This document shows positions 5,053 to 12,725 of a DNA stretch of 12,885 nt, in pieces. The position numbers and the translations under genes are program-made. The stretch's first letter is position 1; every line of letters starts with the position of its first letter. The DNA comes from RGIG8700 sp964568815 (GTDB lineage: Bacteria; Bacillota; Clostridia; RGIG6154): NCBI GenBank assembly GCA_964568815.1, contig CAZMRY010000038.1, forward strand, positions 1-12,885, in the 5' to 3' direction. The notes under the pieces were generated by a model. That model made no database searches, was not told the DNA's origin, and saw only the letters and a list, made by a program, of their open reading frames with translations.

Positions 5053-6294
5053 ATGAGTAACTTTTTTGAAGAGCTTCAGCAGTATGACAGCGAAGTTTAC
5101 GGAGCTTGTAACAAGGAATTTGAAAGACAGCAGCACAACATTGAGCTTATTGCATCAGAAAACATCGTATCAAAGGCGGTGCTTCTTGCGGCAGGTACAG
5201 TGCTTACAAATAAATATGCAGAAGGCTATCCTGGAAAAAGATATTACGGCGGATGCGTTCATGTTGATGTTGTAGAAGATATTGCAAGAGAAAGAGCAAA
5301 GAAGCTTTTCGGAGCAGAGCACGCAAATGTTCAGCCACACAGCGGTGCAAGTGCAAACCTTGCAGTGTTCTTTGCACTTTGTCAGCCGGGTGATACCATT
5401 ATGGGTATGAACTTAGCACACGGCGGTCACCTTTCACACGGTTCACCTGTAAACATTTCAGGTAAATATTTCAACATTGTACCATACGGTGTTGCAGACG
5501 GTGACGAAAAAATCGATTACGAAGAAATGAGAAGAATTGCCCTTGAATGTAAACCAAAAATGATTGTATCAGGCGCAAGCGCATATTCAAGAACAATCGA
5601 CTTTGAAAAAATCAGAGCAATCTGTGACGAAGTTGGCGCATATATGATGGTAGACATTGCACACATTGCAGGTCTTGTTGCAGCAGGACTTCATCCAAGC
5701 CCTGTTCCATATGCAGATGTTGTTACAACAACAACTCACAAAACCTTAAGAGGCCCAAGAGGCGGACTTATTCTCTGCAAAGAAGAACTTGCTAAGGCAA
5801 TAGACAAGGCAGTGTTCCCTGGAATTCAGGGCGGACCTTTAATGCACATTATTGCAGCAAAGGCGGTAGCATTCGGTGAAGCACTTACAGACGAATTCAA
5901 AGAATACCAGAAACAGATTGTTAAAAATGCAAAAGCTCTTTCAGAAAAGCTTGTTGAAAACGGATTCAGAATAGTATCAGGCGGTACAGATAATCACCTT
6001 ATGCTCCTTGACCTTCAGCCATTTAATATTACAGGTAAGGAATTTGAACACAGACTTGATGAAGTACATATCACAGTTAACAAAAACGCAATTCCAAATG
6101 ACCCTGAGAGCCCATTCGTTACAAGCGGTATAAGAGTAGGTACACCTGCAGTAACATCAAGAGGCTTTAAGGAAGAAGAAATGATTAAGATTGCAGATTG
6201 GTTCAAAGCAATCGCAGAAGACTTTGAAGGCAATAAAGACAAAGTTACAGCAGAAGTTATCGAACTTTGCAAAAAGTTCCCAATTTATGAATAA
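5053..6294 (+). CDS. glyA: Serine hydroxymethyltransferase
   Basis: A 413-residue PLP enzyme of fold type I, normal length, cytosolic. It interconverts serine plus tetrahydrofolate with glycine plus 5,10-methylene-tetrahydrofolate, feeding purine, thymidylate and methionine synthesis. The signatures are complete: ELIASEN (31-37), TNKYAEGYPGKRYYGG (52-67), HSGASAN (96-102), LAHGGHLSHG (121-130), D201 in VDIAHIAGL (the pyridine-nitrogen contact), and the Schiff-base lysine K230 in TTTTHKTLRGPRGG. AAGGAG lies 8 nt before the ATG. It begins 20 nt after the CDF gene on the same strand, so it is likely read from the mgtE promoter; I see no separate promoter in the short gap. Paired hairpins follow the stop. 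Confidence 0.98.
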   Translation: MSNFFEELQQYDSEVYGACNKEFERQQHNIELIASENIVSKAVLLAAGTVLTNKYAEGYPGKRYYGGCVHVDVVEDIARERAKKLFGAEHANVQPHSGASANLAVFFALCQPGDTIMGMNLAHGGHLSHGSPVNISGKYFNIVPYGVADGDEKIDYEEMRRIALECKPKMIVSGASAYSRTIDFEKIRAICDEVGAYMMVDIAHIAGLVAAGLHPSPVPYADVVTTTTHKTLRGPRGGLILCKEELAKAIDKAVFPGIQGGPLMHIIAAKAVAFGEALTDEFKEYQKQIVKNAKALSEKLVENGFRIVSGGTDNHLMLLDLQPFNITGKEFEHRLDEVHITVNKNAIPNDPESPFVTSGIRVGTPAVTSRGFKEEEMIKIADWFKAIAEDFEGNKDKVTAEVIELCKKFPIYE

Positions 6295-6302
6295 TTTAAA
6301 AT

Positions 6303-6359
6303 ACAGTTCTGATTATCAGAACTGTCAGTGGTCTGAAGGAACACATTGCGTGTTCCTTC
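6303..6359. terminator. Two tandem hairpins between convergent genes (bidirectional terminator)
   Basis: Hairpin 1 is ACAGTTCTGA/TCAGAACTGT (6303-6312 and 6316-6325, 3-nt loop). Hairpin 2 is GAAGGAACAC/GTGTTCCTTC (6335-6344 and 6350-6359, ATTGC loop). On the plus strand hairpin 2 is followed by TGTTTATTTC, ending the glyA transcript. On the minus strand hairpin 1 is followed by ATTTTAAATT, ending the DUF1540 transcript. Confidence 0.8.
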
Positions 6360-6362
6360 TGT

Positions 6363-6698
6363 TTATTTCATATTAAAAGCTGAACAGTAAGTTTCTTTAG
6401 GCGCAGAACAGTTACAGCCCTCGCAGGTGCAGTCAACCTTGATAGAGTCAAGCTTGCAGTTGCAGTCTTCATTGTGGTTACAGTTAACAGAGGTGCATCT
6501 TATTTTTGTTTCACCTGTACGGTCCATAGAGCTTTTAATGCTTGAAATAACACCTTTTTTCGTTGAAAAGCTGTCGCAACAGGTTTGCATGTCTGTTGTT
6601 GCTGACGGACCTTCAATGTTGATTGAAGAGCTGATGCATTTGTTGTTGTCGTTGTAGATGCAGTCTGTAGCACTGCAGTAAACCATATGATTTTTCAT
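6363..6698 (-). CDS. DUF1540-type cysteine-rich protein, two repeats
   Basis: A 111-residue protein with 14 cysteines (8, 13, 21, 40, 41, 68, 73, 79, 81, 90, 92, 95, 97, 105). It contains two DUF1540-like modules: residues 6-44 (C-x4-C-x7-C ... CCDSF) and 66-108 (C-x4-C-x5-C-x-C ... CSAF), joined by a Ser/Lys-rich linker of about 20 residues. Such modules are probably small metal-binding folds; the function of the family is not established. It has no signal peptide or membrane segment. The second module is richer in cysteine (9 of 14) than the first. The start is chosen at 6698 because AGAAAGGTG precedes it by 7 nt on the minus strand. It is convergent with glyA and divergent from the hydrolase gene at 6813, and is transcribed alone. 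Confidence 0.85.
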   Translation of the reverse strand: MKNHMVYCSATDCIYNDNNKCISSSINIEGPSATTDMQTCCDSFSTKKGVISSIKSSMDRTGETKIRCTSVNCNHNEDCNCKLDSIKVDCTCEGCNCSAPKETYCSAFNMK

Positions 6699-6812
6699 GA
6701 TATATCACCTTTCTTTTTGTTTTGCTGTTACCAGCACTATAATTGTTCCCATATTTTATAATAATATTCTTTTTGTTAAAGGTTACATTAGTAAAAGAAA
6801 GGTTGTGTTAAA

Positions 6813-7703
6813 ATGGTGTTTGTGCTTATACTTTTTTCAGCAGTTTTATTTATAATAATGCTTGATAATGCCTTTTCTGGTGGCTTTAAAAGACGAAGCG
6901 GAATAGATATGTTAAGCGAAATTGCATTAAAAAGCAGAGAATATAAAGTAAACCTTGATGTACCTCTTGAGAAGAAAATTTTTTCATTTGACGGAACTCT
7001 TTTAAACGGATACTTATACAAAGGAAATCCAAAGACCACTGTTACGGTTATTCTTATACATGGTTATAAGCTTTCACACAGGGAAATGCTGGGCTTTGCA
7101 GACTTTTATGTAAATTCCTGCAGGTTCAATGTTTTAACTCCTGATTTAAGAGGTCACGGAGAAAGCGGAGGAGATTATATCTGTTTTGGAGTTAAAGACA
7201 GAGAAGACATACTTTCCTGGATAGAATATATAAAGCAGATGATGGGAGGTAAATCCAAAATAATACTTCACGGAGTTTCAATGGGAGCGGCAACTGCACT
7301 TATGACTGGTGCGTATAACGACGAATGTGTTTGCGGTATTATTGCAGACTGTCCTTATGCATCAGGGAAAGAAATGGTTAAAAAGAAGATTAAAAGCAAA
7401 TATAAAATTGCAGTAAATTTCCTGTATACACTCCTTAATAACTATATAAAGTTAAAATGCAGATTTTCAATGGAAGACAGTGATGTGGTTGAATATGTAA
7501 AACATATAAAATGCCCTGTTTTGTATATTCACGGAGCATCTGACAAAGAAATAACACCTCTTAATTCATACAGGCTCTATGAAAACACACCCGGCGAAAA
7601 AGAGCTTTATATCGTTATTGGAGCAGGACACGCAGAAAGTGTGCTTGTTGAAACGGAAAATTATATAAACAAGGTCAAAAAGTTCATAAATGTCATATCT
7701 TAA
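6813..7703 (+). CDS. Alpha/beta hydrolase, membrane-anchored (serine hydrolase)
   Basis: A 296-residue alpha/beta-hydrolase-fold protein with an N-terminal hydrophobic anchor (residues 2-17). The catalytic triad can be read off: nucleophile S156 in HGVSMGAA, acid D244 in HGASDKEITP, and base H273 in GAGHAES. LIHGY (81-85) supplies the oxyanion hole, and DLRGHGESGG (111-120) is the conserved loop after strand 4. Between 185 and 225 is a basic lid-like insertion (KKKIKSKYK). It most resembles the Firmicute family of YqkD-type or BEM46-like hydrolases, whose substrates are unknown. GAAAGG lies 9 nt before the ATG. A weak promoter (TTTTGT at 6715-6720, 17 nt, TATAAT at 6738-6743) may serve it. 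The bofA-like gene starts 36 nt after its stop, so the two may be one transcript. Confidence 0.88.
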   Translation: MVFVLILFSAVLFIIMLDNAFSGGFKRRSGIDMLSEIALKSREYKVNLDVPLEKKIFSFDGTLLNGYLYKGNPKTTVTVILIHGYKLSHREMLGFADFYVNSCRFNVLTPDLRGHGESGGDYICFGVKDREDILSWIEYIKQMMGGKSKIILHGVSMGAATALMTGAYNDECVCGIIADCPYASGKEMVKKKIKSKYKIAVNFLYTLLNNYIKLKCRFSMEDSDVVEYVKHIKCPVLYIHGASDKEITPLNSYRLYENTPGEKELYIVIGAGHAESVLVETENYINKVKKFINVIS

Positions 7704-7739
7704 GGACAAACCGCATAGGATTTATCAAAGGAGAAGGTT

Positions 7740-8006
7740 ATGGCAGGGGGAGAAAAGCTTATAGCGGCATATGTGGCAGGACTTATGCTGTTGTTTATTT
7801 TTATAAAGATTTTTTATACACCTTTAAAGCTGGCACTCCGCCTGGTGGCAAGCTCTCTCATTGGAGGAGTAATTCTTTACGGTGTGAATGTAGCAGGCTC
7901 TCTTATTGGGATACAGATAGGGATTAATATTTATACGGCAATGGTTGCAGGGGTTTTCGGTATTCCGGGAATATCTATGATGCTTATGCTTCAGATAACA
8001 ATTTAA
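7740..8006 (+). CDS. bofA: BofA-family protein (pro-sigma-K processing inhibitor family)
   Basis: An 88-residue, very hydrophobic protein. Residues 9-27 form a first membrane segment, followed by the family hallmark PLKLALRLVASSLIGGVILY (28-47), then GIQIGINIYTAMVAGVFGIPGISMMLML (57-84), where IGIN-x3-A-x-x-G-x-x-GIPG is the BofA signature. In Bacillus, BofA holds the SpoIVFB protease inactive in the outer forespore membrane until sigma-K is needed; many Clostridia carry family members outside that pathway, so the role here is uncertain. AAGGAGAAGG precedes the ATG by a few bases. It is neither next to recR/dnaX, a common location, nor next to other sporulation genes. Confidence 0.85.
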   Translation: MAGGEKLIAAYVAGLMLLFIFIKIFYTPLKLALRLVASSLIGGVILYGVNVAGSLIGIQIGINIYTAMVAGVFGIPGISMMLMLQITI

Positions 8007-8077
8007 AGTAATTTGGGAGATAAATTGTGCAAAGTGACGAAAATGAAGTAAAAATCTATAAAAACTGAACAACTGTG

Positions 8078-8106
8078 TTGACTTTTGTATAGTATTGAAT
8101 TAAACT
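8078..8106 (+). promoter_or_regulatory. Probable promoter of the glycogen operon
   Basis: TTGACT (8078-8083), a 17-nt spacer and TAAACT (8101-8106). A start point near 8113 would give a leader of about 27 nt. No terminator is visible between bofA and this promoter, so some read-through is possible. Confidence 0.6.
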
Positions 8107-8139
8107 AAAGTTGATACTTATATACTTAAGAGGGAATAT

Positions 8140-10002
8140 ATGAACACAAACTTTTTTGACATACACAAAGACGAAATAACAGCGTTTAACAGAGGCGAAA
8201 ATTATCACATATATAGATTTCTGGGTGCACATGTTAAAGATGGTGGCGTAGAGTTTGCAGTATGGGCTCCCAATGCAGACAGAGTTTCCGTATGCGGAGA
8301 TTTTAATGACTGGAACGGTGATAAAGATGTTATGCAGATGCAGGATGGTATCTGGTATGCCTTTGTGGAAAATGCAAAAGTTTCTGATGTATACAAATAT
8401 GAAATAAGAAAAGATAATAGGGTGTTCAAAAAAGCTGATCCTGTTGCGTTCAGGTCTGAGTTGAGACCTGAAACAGGATCCGTTATTATGCCTGTGAGCG
8501 AAGGTGCTTTTCAGGGAATTACAAAAGGCAGGGATATATATAACAGCCCTGTAAATATATATGAAATTCATATGGGCTCTGTGTTTACCGACGAGGACGG
8601 TGAGTTCCTTAATTACCGCCAGGTAGCAGACAAGCTTGCACCTTATCTTGTTGAAATGAATTACAACTTTGTTGAGCTTATGCCTCTTTGTGAATATCCC
8701 CTTGATGCATCCTGGGGATATCAGATAACAGGTTATTATTCTTTAACAGCAAGATATGGAAGCATAGAAGATTTTAAGTATTTTGTAAAAACTATGCACG
8801 ATGCAGGTATCGGCGTTATTATGGACTGGGTTCCCGGTCATTTCTGCAGAGATGACCACGGTTTAAGACAGTTTGACGGTGTACCTTTATATGAAAGCTC
8901 AAACGAGAAAAAAGCAGATAATCCCGGTTGGGGAACGCTTAATTTTGATTTTTCAAAGCCACAGGTTGTATCATATTTAATTTCAAACGCAGTGTTCTGG
9001 CTTGAATGTTATGGTGTTGACGGACTAAGAGTTGATGCTGTTGCAAATATGCTTGACCATACCTTTGAAAAGGCTGAAGCTCCTGAACTGAAAAACTTCA
9101 GAGGCGATTATACAAATCTTGATGGTGTAGCATTTGTTCAGAAAATGAACACAGCCATACATTCCCTTTATCCTGATGCCCTTACAATGGCAGAGGACTC
9201 CTCCTCATGGCCTCTTGTTACAAAGGGAGCGGATATGGGCGGACTAGGGTTTGATTTCAAGTGGAATATGGGTTGGATGAATGATACATTGTCTTATATG
9301 AAGCTTGACCCCATATTCAGAAAAGGCGTTCACAATAAGCTTACGTTTGCACTGTGTTATGCGTTTTCAGAAAACTATGTATTGCCCCTTTCTCATGATG
9401 AGGTAGTACACGGAAAATGCTCAATGGTTGAAAAAATGCCTGGCTACAGAGTGGATAAATACGCACAGCTTCGAGCTCTGTATACATATATGTATACAAT
9501 GCCGGGAAAGAAGTTGAACTTTATGGGCAACGAGTTCGGACATTCTCTTGAATGGAGATTTTACGAACAGCTTGAATGGAGTCTTCTTAAATTCGCAGAA
9601 TACGCAGGTATGAAAAACTGCGTTTCGGATATAAACTATCTTTATATGAAAAGCAAGCCTCTCTGGGAAATGGATACTTCCTGGGACGGTTTCTCCTGGT
9701 GCGATGCAAACAACAGTGAGAAGAGTATAATGTCTTTTGTGAGATTTGCAAGAAACAGAAAAGATTTTATGGTGGTTGCTGTAAACTTCACACCTGTAAA
9801 ATACGAGTATTTCCCTATAGGCGTTCCAAACTTTACCGATTATGAGGAAATATTCAACTCGGATGATTTAAGATACGGCGGAAACAATATTATAAACCGT
9901 GGAGTTCTTACACCAAAGTGTGTGGGCGAGGGTGAAATGCCATTCTCCGTCAGAGTGACATTGCCGCCTTTTGGTGCAATAATGTTAAAACCGCTTCAAT
10001 AG
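8140..10002 (+). CDS. glgB: 1,4-alpha-glucan branching enzyme
   Basis: A 620-residue GH13 branching enzyme that cuts alpha-1,4 glucan and re-attaches the fragment by alpha-1,6 bonds during glycogen synthesis in the cytoplasm. Residues about 25-110 are the N-terminal CBM48/E-set domain (FAVWAPNADRVSVCGDFNDW). The catalytic barrel covers about 135-520: YEIHMGSV, then SWGYQITGYY (191-200), VIMDWVPGHF (226-235), nucleophile D299 in DGLRVDAV, acid/base E352 in MAEDSSSWP, and transition-state D420 in LSHDEVVHGK. Residues about 520-620 are the C-terminal beta domain. The length is normal for the family. AAGAGGG lies 5 nt before the ATG. It is the first gene of glgB-glgC-glgD, transcribed from the promoter at 8078, and its stop is 18 nt before glgC. 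Confidence 0.97.
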   Translation: MNTNFFDIHKDEITAFNRGENYHIYRFLGAHVKDGGVEFAVWAPNADRVSVCGDFNDWNGDKDVMQMQDGIWYAFVENAKVSDVYKYEIRKDNRVFKKADPVAFRSELRPETGSVIMPVSEGAFQGITKGRDIYNSPVNIYEIHMGSVFTDEDGEFLNYRQVADKLAPYLVEMNYNFVELMPLCEYPLDASWGYQITGYYSLTARYGSIEDFKYFVKTMHDAGIGVIMDWVPGHFCRDDHGLRQFDGVPLYESSNEKKADNPGWGTLNFDFSKPQVVSYLISNAVFWLECYGVDGLRVDAVANMLDHTFEKAEAPELKNFRGDYTNLDGVAFVQKMNTAIHSLYPDALTMAEDSSSWPLVTKGADMGGLGFDFKWNMGWMNDTLSYMKLDPIFRKGVHNKLTFALCYAFSENYVLPLSHDEVVHGKCSMVEKMPGYRVDKYAQLRALYTYMYTMPGKKLNFMGNEFGHSLEWRFYEQLEWSLLKFAEYAGMKNCVSDINYLYMKSKPLWEMDTSWDGFSWCDANNSEKSIMSFVRFARNRKDFMVVAVNFTPVKYEYFPIGVPNFTDYEEIFNSDDLRYGGNNIINRGVLTPKCVGEGEMPFSVRVTLPPFGAIMLKPLQ

Positions 10003-10020
10003 AAAAGGGAGGACATAACA

Positions 10021-11172
10021 ATGGCAAAAAAAGAGATGGTAGCAATGATTCTTGCCGGCGGACAAGGCTCAAGACTTAAAGCACTTACATCACAGGTGGC
10101 AAAGCCTGCGGTTGCTTTCGGAGGTAAATATAAAATTATTGACTTCGTACTGAGTAACTGTGCAAACTCAGGTATTGACACAATTGGTATTTTAACACAG
10201 TATAAACCATGGGCGTTAAACAGCCATATCGGCGTAGGTAAAGCCTGGGACCTTGATGTTGCAACAGGAGGTGTAAGCGTACTTCCGCCTTATATGGGTG
10301 AGGCAGGCGGTGACTGGTACAAAGGCACAGCTGACGCAATCTACCAGAACCTGTATTTTATGGACAGCTACGAGCCTGAGTATGTTTTGATTTTATCAGG
10401 TGATCACATATATAAAATGGACTATTCAAAAATGCTTGAGTACCATATTGAAAAAGGTGCAGACGCAACTATTGCGGTTATTGATGTACCTTATCACGAA
10501 GCATCAAGATTTGGTATTATGAATGTTGAAGAAGGATACAGAATTAACGAGTTTGAGGAAAAACCTCCTCAGCCAAAGAGTACCCTTGCTTCTATGGGTA
10601 TTTATATTTTCAGCTATCCTGTTCTTAAAAAGTATCTTCAGGAGGATGCTGTTAAGGAAGGCTCAGCACACGACTTTGGTAAAAACATAATTCCTCAGAT
10701 GCTTAATGACGGTAAAGGTATGTATGCATATCCTTTCGAGGGGTACTGGAGAGATATCGGTACAATAGACAGTATCTGGGAAGCAAATATGGATTTAATC
10801 AATCCTGACAACGAGCTTAATCTTTATAATGACGACTGGAAAATCTATACAAATGTAAGCTCAAAAGTTCCACAGTTTATAGGTGATAAAGCTTCTGTAA
10901 AAAACAGTATTGTTTCAGAGGGCTCAGTTGTTCTGGGCAAGGTTGAGCATTCAGTAATTTTCCCCGGTGTTTATATTGCAGAAGATGCTTATGTCAAAGA
11001 CAGTGTTATTATGGAAGACTGCAGAATTCTTTCAGGCTCTGTTGTTGACAAGGCAATCGTAGGAACAAAGACAGTTATTAACGGTGACAATTATATCGGC
11101 GACGGAAAAGAAGTTATTTTAGTTGAAAATAATGTTAACATCAAAGTCGGCGAATATAAGAAAGCTGAATAA
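10021..11172 (+). CDS. glgC: Glucose-1-phosphate adenylyltransferase, catalytic subunit
   Basis: A 383-residue ADP-glucose pyrophosphorylase subunit that makes ADP-glucose and pyrophosphate from ATP and glucose-1-phosphate, the committed step of glycogen synthesis. Residues about 5-250 are the nucleotidyltransferase domain: the loop LAGGQGSRL (11-19), K28/P29 then FGGKYKIIDF (33-42), WYKGTADA (99-106), the catalytic aspartate D128 in LSGDHIYKMDY, FEEKPPQP, and the YWRDIGTIDS substrate loop. Residues about 285-380 are the left-handed beta-helix with hexapeptide repeats. AAAGGGAGG ends 8 nt before the ATG. It sits between glgB and glgD, whose ribosome binding site overlaps its stop codon. Confidence 0.97.
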   Translation: MAKKEMVAMILAGGQGSRLKALTSQVAKPAVAFGGKYKIIDFVLSNCANSGIDTIGILTQYKPWALNSHIGVGKAWDLDVATGGVSVLPPYMGEAGGDWYKGTADAIYQNLYFMDSYEPEYVLILSGDHIYKMDYSKMLEYHIEKGADATIAVIDVPYHEASRFGIMNVEEGYRINEFEEKPPQPKSTLASMGIYIFSYPVLKKYLQEDAVKEGSAHDFGKNIIPQMLNDGKGMYAYPFEGYWRDIGTIDSIWEANMDLINPDNELNLYNDDWKIYTNVSSKVPQFIGDKASVKNSIVSEGSVVLGKVEHSVIFPGVYIAEDAYVKDSVIMEDCRILSGSVVDKAIVGTKTVINGDNYIGDGKEVILVENNVNIKVGEYKKAE

Positions 11173-11185
11173 GGGAGGGTAAAGT

Positions 11186-12292
11186 ATGCTTAGAAATTAT
11201 ATGGGTATAATTAACCTTGAAGAAAGTGAAAAAGACATAAGAAGCCTTACAAATTTCAGACCAATCGGAACAATTCCGGTTGCAGGCAGATACAGGGTAA
11301 TAGACTTTGCTCTTTCAAATCTTGTAAATGCAGGGTTAAGACATGTGAGCGTTTTCTGTAAAAAAGAAACAAGGTCTCTTTCAGATCATTTAGGTGCAGG
11401 CAGACCCTGGGACCTTGACAGAAAAAATGACGGCCTTTTTGTATTCCAACATAACCTTTTGGGTGGTGAAAGCAGTCTTGATGCAAAGCTTTTTGCAAGC
11501 AATATGGAATTTATCAAAAGGTCAAACTGTGAATATGCAATCGTAACATCATCATATATGATTGCAAATGTAGATTTTGATGCAGTAGCAAAAGCTTATG
11601 AAAAATCAGGAGCGGATATCTTTGTTATTTACAAAAATATAGAAGATGCAAAAGACAACTTCCTTAACTGCGACATTCTTAAAATGGATGAAGATAAGAA
11701 GGTTGTAAATGTAGTAAAAAATATCGGTATTGATGAAAAAGCAGCTGTTTGTGCAGAAATGTTTATTTTAAAAACAAAAACACTTCAGGAGCTTATGTAT
11801 AAAGCAATCAATAATGGTATAAGAAAAGGCTTTAACAATATCGTATATGACAGCCTTAACACATATACTGTAAAGGGCTATGAGTTTAAAGGCTATATGC
11901 AGTGCGTTAACTCAATAGACAGCTACTACAAAATGAATATGGATATGTTAAATATCGAAAAAGTCGGAGCACTCTTCAATAGAAACAGCCCAATCTACAC
12001 TAAAACAAAAGATGCACCTCCAACAGTTTACTGTGAAAACTGCAATGTAACAAATTCAATCGTTGCAGACGGAACAATAGTTAAAGGCACAGTTAAAAAC
12101 TCGGTTGTATCAAGAAATGTAAGAATAGGCGAAAATGTTGAGCTTGACGGATGTATCGTTCTCCAGAACGCAAGAATTAAAGACGGAGCAAAGCTCAGAA
12201 ATGTAATAGTTGACAAAGGCGTTACAGTAGATGAAAATACAATTGTCCAAGGTCCGAAGGAATATCCGATTGTCTTGGAGAAGAAAAGATAA
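11186..12292 (+). CDS. glgD: GlgD, non-catalytic ADP-glucose pyrophosphorylase subunit
   Basis: A 368-residue GlgC paralogue typical of Firmicutes that pairs with GlgC as a modulatory subunit. It keeps the overall frame (IPVAGRYRVIDFALSNLVNAG, HLGAGRPWDLDR, and a C-terminal beta-helix from about 275), but the active site has decayed. The GGQGSRL loop of GlgC is replaced by the unrelated NLEESEKDI, and the catalytic aspartate of GlgC (in SGDHIY) aligns with Y124 (in TSSYMIAN). AAGGGAGGG lies 6 nt before the ATG. It is the last gene of the operon; no glgA follows. Its stop codon lies at the first bases of the palindrome at 12291. Confidence 0.95.
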   Translation: MLRNYMGIINLEESEKDIRSLTNFRPIGTIPVAGRYRVIDFALSNLVNAGLRHVSVFCKKETRSLSDHLGAGRPWDLDRKNDGLFVFQHNLLGGESSLDAKLFASNMEFIKRSNCEYAIVTSSYMIANVDFDAVAKAYEKSGADIFVIYKNIEDAKDNFLNCDILKMDEDKKVVNVVKNIGIDEKAAVCAEMFILKTKTLQELMYKAINNGIRKGFNNIVYDSLNTYTVKGYEFKGYMQCVNSIDSYYKMNMDMLNIEKVGALFNRNSPIYTKTKDAPPTVYCENCNVTNSIVADGTIVKGTVKNSVVSRNVRIGENVELDGCIVLQNARIKDGAKLRNVIVDKGVTVDENTIVQGPKEYPIVLEKKR

Positions 12293-12315
12293 AACCTCAA
12301 AAATCGGGCGATACC

Positions 12316-12349
12316 ACAACACCAAGTATAATGCTTGGTGTTGTTTTTT
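12316..12349 (+). terminator. Rho-independent terminator of the glycogen operon
   Basis: ACAACACCAAG (12316-12326), loop TATAATG, CTTGGTGTTGT (12334-12344), then a run of T residues to 12349. The stem is 11 bp, lies 24 nt after the glgD stop, and is nested in the larger palindrome. Confidence 0.9.
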
Positions 12350-12350
12350 A

Positions 12351-12399
12351 ATAAAAGCGACCACTCATGTATAACACATACACTACGGGTCGCTTTTAT
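12351..12399. terminator. Second hairpin, bidirectional terminator-like
   Basis: ATAAAAGCGACC (12351-12362) pairs with GGTCGCTTTTAT (12388-12399) over a 25-nt loop, which itself contains a small TGTAT/ATACA stem. The A-rich and T-rich flanks let it act on either strand. Confidence 0.65.
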
Positions 12400-12527
12400 C
12401 AAAATCTCGCCACGATTTTTGAGGTTTTGAATGGTTACGCATTGCGTTTGTCAAAATCTATTCCCAATTTATGGACTTTTTACTTTTATAGTTTCGTAGT
12501 ACCTTGTAACACTTAATTTTTTACATC

Positions 12528-12578
12528 ACAATCCTCCCGTCAGCCTATGGCTGACACCCTCCTTTACACAAGGAGGGC
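12528..12578 (-). repeat. Two-hairpin palindromic repeat, unit 1
   Basis: On the minus strand: hairpin A is an 8-bp stem (12557-12564 with 12570-12577, CCCTCCTT/AAGGAGGG) with a 5-base loop; hairpin B is GTCAGCC/GGCTGAC (12539-12545 and 12549-12555); the unit ends in GGGAGGATTGT. Same plan as units 2 and 3, but with a different hairpin B. Confidence 0.8.
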
Positions 12579-12586
12579 TATATTTG

Positions 12587-12639
12587 GCTCCCTTGTGTAA
12601 AGGGACCTGTCAAACCACAGGTTTGATTGAGGGATTGTA
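12587..12639 (+). repeat. Two-hairpin palindromic repeat, unit 2
   Basis: Hairpin A is TCCCTT (12589-12594), loop GTGTA, AAGGGA (12600-12605). Hairpin B is TCAAACC/GGTTTGA (12610-12616 and 12620-12626). The unit ends in GAGGGATTGTA (12629-12639). Its CTCCCTTGTGTAAAGGGA core is identical to that of unit 3. Confidence 0.8.
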
Positions 12640-12725
12640 AAGTTTTATATGTTACAGGGTAGTAGGGACAGGCGTCCTCGACTAGAAATGATAATATAAT
12701 CTACAAGAAAGTACTATCACAAAAA

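Larger units (their letters stand above)
12291..12428. repeat. 138-bp nested palindrome overlapping the glgD stop (terminator complex)
   Basis: An outer stem of 16 bp (12291-12306 with 12413-12428; AAAACCTCAAAAATCG) continues after one bulged base as 5 more pairs (12307-12311 with 12407-12411). It encloses two hairpins: 12316-12326/12334-12344 and 12351-12362/12388-12399. The glgD stop codon begins one base before the outer stem and shares two bases with it. Nothing coding is visible inside. This is more elaborate than an ordinary terminator and could be an inserted palindromic element. Confidence 0.75.
12494..12667. repeat. Imperfect inverted duplication made of two head-to-head repeat units
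   Basis: Units at 12528-12578 (minus) and 12587-12639 (plus) face away from each other, and the similarity continues outside them. Read inwards, the left flank TAGTACCTTGTAACA (12497-12511) matches the reverse complement of 12652-12666 with few differences, and both are followed by an AT-rich stretch and ACAATCC. The whole stretch is therefore one imperfect palindrome of about 174 bp. I see no ORF in it. The preceding gene-free stretch 12429-12493 shows nothing I can identify. Confidence 0.65.

Noticed and set aside
8056..8571. A 171-codon minus-strand open frame over the glgB promoter and N-terminus
   Set aside because: It overlaps a promoter, a ribosome binding site and the conserved CBM48 region of glgB on the other strand, and resembles no known protein.
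12655..12690. Another repeat family around GGGACAGGCGTCC
   Set aside because: It has only a 4-bp stem and a single copy in the window. It feels familiar from Clostridia genomes, but nothing here supports a separate call.
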